From assembly GCA_021851465.1 (NCBI GenBank), contig JAJZDL010000029.1, positions 1 to 17,899 on the forward strand: a stretch of 17,899 nt of DNA. Direction: 5' to 3'. This document shows positions 1 through 7,135 of the stretch, in pieces. Position 1 is the stretch's first letter; each line of letters opens with the position of its first letter. The notes beneath the pieces were generated by a model. It had not been told where the DNA came from. It saw nothing but the letters and a program-made list of their open reading frames with translations, and ran no database searches. Origin of the DNA: Acidobacteriota bacterium (GTDB lineage Bacteria > Acidobacteriota > Terriglobia > Terriglobales > Acidobacteriaceae). A program made the position numbers and the translations under genes.

Positions 1-195
1 CTCCAGCAGAAAGGCCGCCGGCTCCGGCTGGCCGTTGGCCTTCCGCGCAATGCGCAGAAACGCCGAGACCGGCGTCTCCAGGTCCGCGGTGAGCGTTCGG
101 TAGACCGGGACGAGCGTGTGCCTGCGGCCCAACTGGACGAAGTCGCGGGCGGAGGGCTGTGCGGAGACGGAGGAATCTGCGGTTCGAGCGGGCAT
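1..195 (-). CDS. trpE: Anthranilate synthase component I, N-terminal fragment (cut by window edge)
   Basis: Reading leftward from an ATG at 193-195, the frame stays open for 65 codons to the edge of the window. The translation runs MPARTADSSV... then HTLVPVYRTL, TADLETPVSAFLRIA and AAFLLE. This is the characteristic N-terminus of TrpE (leader, then 'PVYR...D.ETPVS.F...FLLES'), the chorismate-binding subunit that makes anthranilate with the TrpG glutaminase in tryptophan synthesis. The 'LE' at the edge is where the LLES element that lines the tryptophan feedback pocket begins; the serine itself lies outside. The ATG is preceded by AGGA at a long spacing (about 13 bases), and no other in-frame start lies close upstream. 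It lies 93 bases downstream of the FG-GAP gene on the same strand. Sibling chorismate enzymes such as PabB share this fold, but the N-terminal wording favours TrpE. Confidence 0.85.
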   Translation of the reverse strand, partial: MPARTADSSVSAQPSARDFVQLGRRHTLVPVYRTLTADLETPVSAFLRIARKANGQPEPAAFLLE

Positions 196-234
196 ACCGT
201 GTGCATTTATCCTACAAGGTTCGGGCGACAGGCA

Positions 235-253
235 CGGCCCCAGGTCCGGGCCG
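235..253. terminator. GC-rich hairpin between the FG-GAP gene and trpE
   Basis: A perfect 6-bp inverted repeat (CGGCCC / GGGCCG, 7-base loop) lies just after the stop codon of the FG-GAP gene and before trpE. No T tract follows on either strand, so it is at most a weak or Rho-assisted stop, or simply a chance pairing in GC-rich DNA. The rest of the 93-base gap shows no convincing promoter. Confidence 0.2.
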
Positions 254-288
254 GCTTGCGCCATCCTCCTCGGTCCGCGCACCCATCT

Positions 289-3200
289 CTAAATCGTGGC
301 GTTGAGGGTGACGGCCTGCGACTGCACCTCGCCGGTGACGGTCGAGGTGCCGATCACCTGGATGGTGTAGGTGTTCGGGCGCGTGCCCAGGTCGGTGCAG
401 GTGCCGCACCCGGCGATCTGCGCGATGCCCGCGACCACCGCCACCGCCAGCAGCGCGCGCAGCCAGCGTCGCCTGCCGGGGATGAAGAGCGCGAACAGGC
501 CGGCCAGCGCGGGCAGCGCCAGCGGCGCCAGGTTCGGGCCGCCGCCGTTGGCACCGAAGAAGTAGGGCTGAGTGGCGCCGCAGTTATGCGGCGCAGTCGT
601 CTCCAGAATCAGGTTGCTCTGGCCGCCGCCGCCCGCGATCGTCGGCTGCGTAAAGGTGCAGGTCGTCTCCGAGGGCACGGCGCCGCAGGCCAGGTTCACG
701 CCCTCGCTGAAGCCGTTCTGCGCCGTCACCGTCACGTTCAGCAGCGTGCCATAGCCCACAGTTACGACCACCGGGTTGGGCGTCACGGTGAGGGTGAAGC
801 TGGGCGCGGCCAGCGGCGCGATCGTCTCGTTGAATGCCGCCGAGGCCGTTGGCTGGAAGTCCAGGCTCCCCGCATACGTCACCGTGATCGGGTCTGTGCC
901 CACGGGAAGCGACGAGGTGGTGCAGGTGGCCGTGCTGCTGACGCCCGAGGCGCCGGCAACCAGGGCCGCCGGTGCGCTACAGGCGATCGGCGTGGTCCCA
1001 TCCATGAAGACGACCGGGCCAGGGGGCGGCACATAGTTGCCGACCGGCGAGGCTGCGGTACCCAGCGGCGCGTGGACTCCGGCCAGCGTCGCGGTGAGGG
1101 TGACGGGCTGGCCCACCGGCGCACTGCTGGGTGTGCCGACGACCGTCGCATTCACCGTGTCGGGAGTGACGGTGATGGTGACGGGAGGCGAGGTCGATGG
1201 CCCATTGATGATGTCGTTTGTTCCGGGAACGTACGACGACGTGAAGACATTGACGCCCACCTGCGTCCCCGTTCCCACGCTCGGCGGGCAAGGCGTGGTG
1301 GACAAGGGCGAAAGAGTGCAGAGCAGTCTGGGCGGCAATACTCCGTTGTACACGTCGTTCAAGACAGTGGTGCCGATCAGCGTACTTGGATTGACGGCGT
1401 TGACTTGAGTGATGCCGTTGAAGGTCTGGCCGTAGATCATCGACAGGGTGGGCACATACGGAGGAGGCGGGGCGATGATGCCCGTGGAGCGGCAGCTCGC
1501 GGTTGGGCCGACGCAGAGGTCGAGCGTGGTGGTGGTTGAGTCGGCCTCGACGGGCTGTGTGTTGGCGACGGTGAGTGGCGAGTTGCTGCTGTCGCCGCTG
1601 TAGGCCGCGCCGATCGGGAATGTGCCGCCCACGGTGGTAACTCCCACGGGGACGACGCAGGTCGCGGTCGAGTAGGTTGCGCCCTGCGTGAGGGCAACAG
1701 AAGAGCAGCCTGCAACCTGAGCTCCGTTGAAGAAGAACTGCACCGGGCCGGTGGGTTCCGCAACTCCTGCGATCGAGCTGAAGGTCGCGGTCATGGTGAA
1801 TGTCGCCCCGATGTTGCTCGGACTCGGCTTCGAGCTGAGAGATCCCGTCACCGGCGCGGTGATGACTCTGTTCGCGAGGACGGTGATGCCACCGGTGTTC
1901 ACGTCCGGCGGGTTGGCGGGCAGGCTTGTCTGTCCAAGCGCGGCCAGCACCAGCGGATCGGAGATCGTCGCGCCGCCGTTGGCGACGATGAGGCTGGGGG
2001 TGATGGCACCGCCGAGCTTCACCAGCGAGAGCGAATTGATGCCCTGCCCGGCCAGGAACTGCTGCTCGCCGCCGCACAGGGGGCAGCTTCCGTTGAGGGG
2101 TTGGATGTCGCTCACAAAACGGCCGTTCTGGCTGCTCAGTTTGCCCTGGTTGTAGAGAATGCCGACCACATACCCATCGCTGAGCACAAGGTCGGGATAG
2201 CCGTCGCCGTTCATGTCGCCCACGGCGGCCAGATAGTAGTTGCGGCTGAGCTGGAGGATGAATGGCGTCTGGCTGAAGGTGCCGTCGCCGTTGCCCCACC
2301 AGATGTACAGCCAGTTCGGCGTGGTGGCGCTGGGGTTCGCCGGGGTGGAGTCGGAGTTGTGATAGATGGCGACCACATCGCCGTTGCCGTCGCCGTCGAT
2401 GTCCGTGAGCAGGAGCGTGCTGACAGCGAGGTGCGTGCCAGCCGCCGGAGTGCCGGTGAGCGCAGGCTCCTGCGTGAAGTTCGTCCCAGTGCCGTCGCCG
2501 GTGTTCTTGAATGGAACCAGGCTGGTGCCTTGCTGGAAGACGAGGTCCTGATTGTGACCTAACTGTACCGTGGCCAACTTGAAGTAGCCCGCCGCGACCT
2601 GGTTGTAGCCGGGGTTGCTGCTGGGTGCATTCAGCCCGACGTTGAAGCCGCCGCTGGCCTGGCTGAGCAGCGTGTCGTCATCGTTTGCGTCGGCGTTGGC
2701 GATGTTGGCAAGGTTGTCGCTGCTCTCGAAGTAACCCACCGCGCTCTCGCCGTACAGGGTATTCCCACTCGATGCACCGCTGACGGCAACGGGATTCTGG
2801 AAGGTTCCATTGCCATTGCCGAACTGGACGTAGAGGCCAGTTCCGGTGGTGGGCAGGGGCGGTAGGCCGGTGAGCGAGTAGGCGAGGTCGAGATTGTTGT
2901 CGGCGTTGAAGTTGTTGAAGTCGCCGGAGAGGATATTCGACCAGAGGTTGCTGGGAACTCCGCTGGGGTTGCCGACGATGTTGGTAGGATTGGCGGCCGT
3001 GGTGAACGTCTCGTCGCAGTTGCCGTTGCTCACGTTGCCGGTCAGCAACTGCCCCTGAACGGCGGAGGAGGCGGAATCGATGGCCGCCACCACATCGAGG
3101 CAACTGTGAGGGTTGCTTAGCCCGTTTCGGAAGAGGTTGACGGTCGTGCTTAGCACAGGGGCCAGGGCCGAGTAGGCCAGCGAGGTCAGGTAGCCGCCGT

Positions 3201-4509
3201 TGCCGTCGCCCAGCGCGATGGCGACGCCCTCCGGCGAGTTGACGGCAAGGTCGTTGGGGAAGCCGTTGCCGCGGAGGTCTGCCAGCGCGTAGGACGAGCG
3301 GCCGGGCCCGATGTTGTAGATGCCCTTCAGCGCGTAGTTCAGGGTGCCGACCGGCGCTGTCAGAACGCTGAGGCCGATCGGCGTCGCGGTCAGGATGTTC
3401 AGCGTGTTGGAGTCGATGGCGACAAGGTGTCCGCCGTCGCCAGTGAGCGAGCTGCCGCCGGCCCCCGTGCCGCCTTCGCTGGTCGTCTGGAAGGTGCCGT
3501 TGCCGTTATTCTTGAATATCTCAATGCCGCCGTTGCCACCCTCCACCACCATGTCCAGGATGGGATTGACATTCGGGTAAAAATGTCCGCTGCCGCCCAT
3601 GTTCTGCAGCAGCATGGAGTAGACCTGTCCGCTGAAGTATTTGACCGGTGCAGCAAACCCGCCACTGCCGTTGCTCAGGTAGACGGTTGCGCTGTGGCTG
3701 CTCTGGCCGTTGAGGATGAAGTCGGTGTTGCCGTCGCCGTTGAGGTCGCCGGCGAAGATCGGGCCGGGCCCGTCGAGTGGCGCAATGGGGATGGTCGATT
3801 CGACCGTTAAGCTGGCCGTGGCGCCAGTGCTGACGGTGACGCCGACGACGTAGAGGAGATTGTTGGCGCTGTCTTCCACCAGGAGTTGTGGCGAGGAGTT
3901 GAAATTCAAGGTGAGCGCGGCGATGGCGGTAAAGTTGGGCGGCTTGGCGGCTGGGGGCAGTGTCGTGCAACCGCTCCCACTGTCGGGAGCGGGAACGTAG
4001 CTACTACTGTAGCTGTAGCCCGAGTAGGGTTCGGTCTGGTTCAATATGGCGTTGCTTTGGGAATTGAAAGAGTAGAAGCACAGATTGTTGGCGGAGACGC
4101 CGGTGATGGCGAAGGCGTAATCGGTGGTGCCCTGGATGACAGGCAGGGCGGCGACGACGTTGGTGGCGCCGTTGAAGGTGATTTGGTCGTAATCCGCATC
4201 GCTCAATTGACCGTTGCCTGAGCCTGCGTTCAACTCTTCTCCAACGAGGACGGCCGGGCCCGTCTTGGTCACCACGGAGGCATCGATATACAGGATGTCC
4301 ACCGACGGGATGCTGTTCCCCTGCAGGCTGCCGGTCAGCAGGCTGGCGACCGGGCTGGTGGACGATGCCGACGAGCTCGATGTCGGCGAGAGCTGATTGA
4401 TGAACTGATTGCCCGACTGCGAGACGACCTGAGCGCCCGACCGCGCAGCGAAGACCATGCCAAGTAGGCAGAAAACGGAGCGCCGGATAGATCGAGAGAG
4501 GAGCGGCAT
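289..4509 (-). CDS. Large secreted FG-GAP/Ig-like repeat protein with C-terminal membrane hairpin
   Basis: The product has 1406 residues. Residues 1-27 form a Sec signal peptide (SIRRSVFCLLGMVFAARSGA, then QVV), which supports the start at 4509. After a Ser/Thr-rich stretch come calcium-loop FG-GAP/VCBS motifs: GDLNGDGNTD near 254, DIDGDGNGD near 703, GDMNGDGYPD near 764, and several GNGTF elements, suggesting a beta-propeller. Two bacterial Ig-like domains follow (about 890-988 and 1117-1230), then a beta-rich module near 1238-1310. Two short hydrophobic segments (about 1328-1344 and 1352-1368) flank GRRRWLR, and the chain ends in a small strand-rich tail. This order is familiar from acidobacterial cell-surface proteins. 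Role is probably adhesion, carbohydrate or matrix contact; no enzyme motif was seen. It stands alone, divergent from pgsA. Confidence 0.85.
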   Translation of the reverse strand: MPLLSRSIRRSVFCLLGMVFAARSGAQVVSQSGNQFINQLSPTSSSSASSTSPVASLLTGSLQGNSIPSVDILYIDASVVTKTGPAVLVGEELNAGSGNGQLSDADYDQITFNGATNVVAALPVIQGTTDYAFAITGVSANNLCFYSFNSQSNAILNQTEPYSGYSYSSSYVPAPDSGSGCTTLPPAAKPPNFTAIAALTLNFNSSPQLLVEDSANNLLYVVGVTVSTGATASLTVESTIPIAPLDGPGPIFAGDLNGDGNTDFILNGQSSHSATVYLSNGSGGFAAPVKYFSGQVYSMLLQNMGGSGHFYPNVNPILDMVVEGGNGGIEIFKNNGNGTFQTTSEGGTGAGGSSLTGDGGHLVAIDSNTLNILTATPIGLSVLTAPVGTLNYALKGIYNIGPGRSSYALADLRGNGFPNDLAVNSPEGVAIALGDGNGGYLTSLAYSALAPVLSTTVNLFRNGLSNPHSCLDVVAAIDSASSAVQGQLLTGNVSNGNCDETFTTAANPTNIVGNPSGVPSNLWSNILSGDFNNFNADNNLDLAYSLTGLPPLPTTGTGLYVQFGNGNGTFQNPVAVSGASSGNTLYGESAVGYFESSDNLANIANADANDDDTLLSQASGGFNVGLNAPSSNPGYNQVAAGYFKLATVQLGHNQDLVFQQGTSLVPFKNTGDGTGTNFTQEPALTGTPAAGTHLAVSTLLLTDIDGDGNGDVVAIYHNSDSTPANPSATTPNWLYIWWGNGDGTFSQTPFILQLSRNYYLAAVGDMNGDGYPDLVLSDGYVVGILYNQGKLSSQNGRFVSDIQPLNGSCPLCGGEQQFLAGQGINSLSLVKLGGAITPSLIVANGGATISDPLVLAALGQTSLPANPPDVNTGGITVLANRVITAPVTGSLSSKPSPSNIGATFTMTATFSSIAGVAEPTGPVQFFFNGAQVAGCSSVALTQGATYSTATCVVPVGVTTVGGTFPIGAAYSGDSSNSPLTVANTQPVEADSTTTTLDLCVGPTASCRSTGIIAPPPPYVPTLSMIYGQTFNGITQVNAVNPSTLIGTTVLNDVYNGVLPPRLLCTLSPLSTTPCPPSVGTGTQVGVNVFTSSYVPGTNDIINGPSTSPPVTITVTPDTVNATVVGTPSSAPVGQPVTLTATLAGVHAPLGTAASPVGNYVPPPGPVVFMDGTTPIACSAPAALVAGASGVSSTATCTTSSLPVGTDPITVTYAGSLDFQPTASAAFNETIAPLAAPSFTLTVTPNPVVVTVGYGTLLNVTVTAQNGFSEGVNLACGAVPSETTCTFTQPTIAGGGGQSNLILETTAPHNCGATQPYFFGANGGGPNLAPLALPALAGLFALFIPGRRRWLRALLAVAVVAGIAQIAGCGTCTDLGTRPNTYTIQVIGTSTVTGEVQSQAVTLNATI

Positions 4510-4783
4510 AAGGGCATCGGCCGGATTCGGGAGGGTTGCTGGGTATCTGCAAATCTACCACGCCCATCCCCCCGCGCACGAGGCCCGCCCCGCAAGCCGC
4601 CCACCCCACCCACCGCGCATTCGCCCTGGCCACGACGGTTCTCACAGCCATTCGCCTCGCGGGTGTGGGAGAATGCTAGTGTCTGGCTCTGGATGGTTTG
4701 GACGGCGTCTACCGGGACGCCGCCTCAACCCTGCCCGCGCAGGCCGCCGCGCGCCCGTTGCACGGCGCGGCAACACAAGGCCC
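4510..4783. other. Divergent intergenic region between the FG-GAP gene and pgsA
   Basis: These 274 bases separate two divergent genes and must hold both promoters. An open frame continuous with pgsA runs through it, but its translation is proline/arginine-rich and unlike any PgsA N-terminus. A possible weak -10 (GAGAAT, 4669-4674) faces pgsA without a convincing -35 element. No strong ribosome-binding site precedes the FG-GAP start. No repeat or RNA gene was recognised. Confidence 0.4.
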
Positions 4784-5485
4784 ATGAACCTGCCCAACTC
4801 CATTACGCTCAGCCGCATCGCCACCGTGCCTCTGCTGATGTGGATTCTGTCTCCGGCCTTCCCCGCCAACCACTCCGCCCACGGCCTGATGAGCGGCGAG
4901 CAGGAGCTCATCGCCTCGGGGGTCTTCATCCTCGCGTCGATCACCGACGGACTCGACGGCTACCTGGCGCGCCGGCGCAACCAGATCACGACCCTGGGCA
5001 TGCTGCTCGACCCGCTGGCCGACAAGCTGATGGTGACGGCGGCCTACATCATTCTGGTCGCCTACGAGCCGAGCATCGTGCCGCCGTGGATTGCCGCCAT
5101 CATCATCGGCCGCGAGTTCCTGGTCAGCGGCCTGCGCTCCATCGCCGCGTCGGAGGGCTTCACCATCGACGCGTCCGAGATCGGCAAACTGAAGACCGTG
5201 ATCCAAATCGTTTCGGTGGTGGCGGCGATCCTGGCCCACCGCTGGAACTACTGGATCTGGTTTCCCAAATTTGGCGGCGGCTTCGTCATCGCCGTCCACA
5301 TGATCGCTGTCTGGGCCATCTACTGGATGACGATCGTCTCCATCATCTCCGCCGCCGACTACTTCATCGGCTTCTGGAACAAGATCGACCACGCCAGCGA
5401 GCGAGCGCGCACACGGCGCACTTCGGTGCTCAGCCGCAGCAGGGCCAAGCGCGCCGCGGCCAAACAGCCCTCTCACATCGCGTAG
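4784..5485 (+). CDS. pgsA: CDP-diacylglycerol--glycerol-3-phosphate 3-phosphatidyltransferase
   Basis: This 233-residue membrane enzyme moves the phosphatidyl group from CDP-diacylglycerol to glycerol-3-phosphate, giving phosphatidylglycerophosphate, the precursor of phosphatidylglycerol and cardiolipin. The CDP-alcohol phosphotransferase signature is complete: D55-x2-D58-G59-x2-A62-R63-x8-G72-x3-D76-x3-D80. Several hydrophobic segments fit the usual six-helix fold. The N-terminus MNLPNSITLSRI is typical for PgsA, and AAGG sits 3 bases before the ATG at 4784, so this start is chosen over an in-frame upstream extension from 4457. The last 35 or so residues form a very basic Arg/Ala/Lys tail (SERARTRRTS...), longer than in many PgsA proteins. 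The gene is convergent with tlyA. Confidence 0.93.
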   Translation: MNLPNSITLSRIATVPLLMWILSPAFPANHSAHGLMSGEQELIASGVFILASITDGLDGYLARRRNQITTLGMLLDPLADKLMVTAAYIILVAYEPSIVPPWIAAIIIGREFLVSGLRSIAASEGFTIDASEIGKLKTVIQIVSVVAAILAHRWNYWIWFPKFGGGFVIAVHMIAVWAIYWMTIVSIISAADYFIGFWNKIDHASERARTRRTSVLSRSRAKRAAAKQPSHIA

Positions 5486-5529
5486 GGCGCGACCGGAGTT
5501 CAGGGCCAGGCAATGGAGTTCGCAACGCG

Positions 5530-5557
5530 GCTTGCGATTGAATATGGCATTGCAAGC
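5530..5557. terminator. Hairpin between convergent pgsA and tlyA
   Basis: GCTTGCGAT (5530-5538) pairs with ATTGCAAGC (5549-5557) over nine base pairs, one of them a G-T wobble, with a 10-base loop. It lies in the 84-base gap between two convergent stop codons, which is the expected place for a bidirectional transcription stop. Neither strand shows a T tract after the stem, so a Rho-independent mechanism is not clear. Confidence 0.35.
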
Positions 5558-5569
5558 TACGGTTCGAGG

Positions 5570-6457
5570 TCAAGCTGTTGCCTCGCCGAAGCAGGCGTGC
5601 AGCAGGTACTCGTGGTTGCCCTCCATGCCATGAATGGGCGAATCGACGACTGCGATCTGCGCTCCGCCCAGCTCGGCAACGCACTGCCTCACGCGCTCGA
5701 TGGCCGCATCGCGCGCGGCCTGCTCGCGCACGATTCCGCCCTTGCCGATGTGCTCTCGTCCGGCCTCGAACTGCGGCTTGATGAGCACCACCGCCTCGCC
5801 ATGCCACGTCTCGCCCGCCGGTGCCAGTGCGCCGAGCACCGCGGGCAACACCAGTGTCGCGGAGATGAAGGAGACATCCATCGCCAGAAATGAAATCGCC
5901 GCTCTTTGCTTGTCGCCGGGCTGTAGCTCTTGCTTGCCATTCCGAAGCGCCCCTTCTCTTTCATTCCGCTGCGCAGCGAAGAAACCTGCTTTTGTCCGCG
6001 TCCCTTCCACGGACAACCGACCGCCGATCGCGGACAACTCTCCCACACCGAGCAGCCGCGCGTTGCATCGCTCGCGCAGGCTGACGCGCGGGTCCACGCG
6101 CAGCTTGTGCGCAATCTGCCCGTAGCCGGTATCGACCGCAAGCACGCTCGCCGCGCCATGCTGCAACATGCAGTCGGTAAAGCCCCCCGTCGAAGCGCCC
6201 ACATCGATGCAGGCGCGCCCGTCCAGCTCGATCCTCCAGTGTTCTAGCGCGCCTTCCAGCTTCAATCCGCCGCGGCCCACATAGCGCAGGTCGCCGCCCA
6301 GCAGGCGCAACTCTGTGCCCTCGTCAACCGGAGTTCCCGGCTTCTCCACGCGCTGCTCGGCCACCAGCACGCGCCCCGCCAGGATCAGCGCCTGCGCACG
6401 CTCGCGCGATGCGGCCAACCCGCGATCCACCAGCGCCTTGTCCAGCCTGATCTTCAT
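5570..6457 (-). CDS. tlyA: TlyA family 16S/23S rRNA 2'-O-methyltransferase (haemolysin-like), with internal insert
   Basis: The product has 295 residues. An S4 RNA-binding domain fills residues 1-60 (MKIRLDKALVDRGLAASRE, ending in the 'VGRGGLKLEGAL' hinge). A Rossmann-type FtsJ/RrmJ-like methyltransferase follows, with the AdoMet motif IDVGASTGGFTD near 84-95 and VDTGYGQ near 108-114. The family's catalytic set appears present: K66 (GGLKL), D194 (MDVSFIS), K227 (LIKPQFE) and a glutamate in GMEGNHEYL (279 or 283). TlyA proteins 2'-O-methylate rRNA cytidines, and loss can give capreomycin resistance in mycobacteria. Residues about 144-188 are extra compared with the family's usual 'ERTNAR...DVSFIS' spacing and look repeat-derived (separate entry). 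AGAGG lies just before the ATG. Confidence 0.92.
   Translation of the reverse strand: MKIRLDKALVDRGLAASRERAQALILAGRVLVAEQRVEKPGTPVDEGTELRLLGGDLRYVGRGGLKLEGALEHWRIELDGRACIDVGASTGGFTDCMLQHGAASVLAVDTGYGQIAHKLRVDPRVSLRERCNARLLGVGELSAIGGRLSVEGTRTKAGFFAAQRNEREGALRNGKQELQPGDKQRAAISFLAMDVSFISATLVLPAVLGALAPAGETWHGEAVVLIKPQFEAGREHIGKGGIVREQAARDAAIERVRQCVAELGGAQIAVVDSPIHGMEGNHEYLLHACFGEATA
5894..6028. repeat. Dispersed-repeat-like element inserted in frame inside tlyA
   Basis: The DNA encoding tlyA residues 144-188 carries, on the plus strand, the phrases CATTCCGAAGCGCC and CATTCCGCTGCGCAGCGAAG followed by AAACCTGCTTTTG. One plus-strand frame reads CHSEAPLLFHSAAQRRNLLL. This is the kind of conceptual peptide often produced by interspersed repeats of Acidobacteriaceae and misannotated as small proteins. 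The stretch keeps the tlyA reading frame and adds roughly 45 residues between two conserved blocks (RERCNARLL and MDVSFIS). The exact ends are estimates, because no second copy lies in this window to align against. The repeat assignment rests on recalled patterns, not on a search. Confidence 0.55.
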
Positions 6458-6506
6458 CTGCCTCTTCGAGCGCGCGCGACCCGCGCAGAACTCAGGATAA
6501 AGTAAA

Positions 6507-6534
6507 CTGGTCGCGATCGGTCCGGCCCGACCAG
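6507..6534. promoter_or_regulatory. Inverted repeat in the tlyA / sigma-factor divergent gap
   Basis: CTGGTCG (6507-6513) and CGACCAG (6528-6534) form a perfect 7-bp inverted repeat separated by 14 bases. It sits in the 111-base gap between the divergent tlyA and ECF sigma genes, 34 bases before the sigma start. It could be an operator or a hairpin in the sigma mRNA leader. ECF genes are often self-regulated, but no recognisable ECF promoter pair was identified here. Confidence 0.3.
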
Positions 6535-6568
6535 ACAGCCAGCGGACACGTTTTTTGTGGGTGCGTTT

Positions 6569-7135
6569 ATGGACAGTGAGACAGCAGTCGCCGACAACCC
6601 GCAGCCCTCCCCCGCGGACGACCGGTTTCTGCTCGCACTCGTGCAGTCGGGCGACGAGCAGTCCATGGCTACTCTATTCGACCGCTATTCAAAGGCCGTC
6701 TATTCCATCGCGCTGCGTGTGTTGGAAGACGAGGCCGCGGCCGAAGACGTGCTCCAGGCGGTTTTCATGCAGCTCTGGCGCAATCCCGAGAGCTTCAACG
6801 CCGATAGCGGAGGCCTGGGCGGCGGTCTCGCGCTCAAGGCGCGCGCGCGTGCCCTCGACGCGCTGCACCGCGCGCACTCCACCGGCTTCATCAATCCGGT
6901 CGCCCTCGCGATGCCCGCCGATCTCGCAGGCGAGGCCGGGCGCAACGCTCTAGCCGCAAGGGCGCGTGCCGCCCTTCAGCATCTGACGGACGGGCAACGC
7001 AAGGCCCTCGAAGCGGCCTTCTTCGACGGCCTCACGCATGTCGAGATCGCCGAGACGACCGGCACGCCTGCGAGCACTGTCAAGGCCGCACTGCTTGGCT
7101 CGCTTCTGCATCTGCGCGAGGCATTTCAGGCATGA
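6569..7135 (+). CDS. ECF-type RNA polymerase sigma factor (SigK-like)
   Basis: The product has 188 residues from the ATG at 6569. An in-frame GTG at 6557 would add four residues and cannot be excluded, since no strong ribosome-binding site marks either start. Region 2 is clear near residues 34-75 (FDRYSKAVYSIALRVLEDEAAAEDVLQAVFMQLW). Region 4 is clear near 137-185, with a helix-turn-helix around LTHVEIAETTGTPASTVKAAL. The segment after region 2.2, usually 'W(L/M)..IARNRAIDxLR', reads GGGLALKARARALDALHR and lacks the usual Trp and Asn, so the promoter-melting and -10 contacts may be atypical. The stop overlaps the start of the anti-sigma gene by 4 bases (ATGA), indicating coupled translation and a dedicated pair. 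The controlled stress is unknown. Confidence 0.87.
   Translation: MDSETAVADNPQPSPADDRFLLALVQSGDEQSMATLFDRYSKAVYSIALRVLEDEAAAEDVLQAVFMQLWRNPESFNADSGGLGGGLALKARARALDALHRAHSTGFINPVALAMPADLAGEAGRNALAARARAALQHLTDGQRKALEAAFFDGLTHVEIAETTGTPASTVKAALLGSLLHLREAFQA

Noticed and set aside
118..1539. 473-codon open frame on the plus strand opposite the FG-GAP gene
   Set aside because: Arg/Gly/Asp-rich translation with no domain or signal. It is a shadow of the GC-rich minus-strand gene, which has clear domains.
977..2299. 440-codon second frame on the minus strand within the FG-GAP gene
   Set aside because: Arg/His/Gln-rich shadow in another frame of the same gene, with no recognisable family.
2280..3740. 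Recurrent GCCGTTGCCGTCGCC-like DNA phrases that look like a dispersed DNA repeat
   Set aside because: On the minus strand they encode NGDG/GNGT calcium-loop motifs of FG-GAP repeats, so protein-level repetition explains them.
4457..4783. 109-codon in-frame N-terminal extension of pgsA
   Set aside because: The extension is Pro/Arg-rich and unlike the family. MNLPNSITLSRI at 4784 is the normal PgsA start and has a ribosome-binding site.
5890..6084. 64-codon plus-strand frame with CHSEAPLLFHSAAQRRNLLL
   Set aside because: This is the conceptual translation of the repeat-like insert in tlyA, a known kind of spurious small protein, not a gene.
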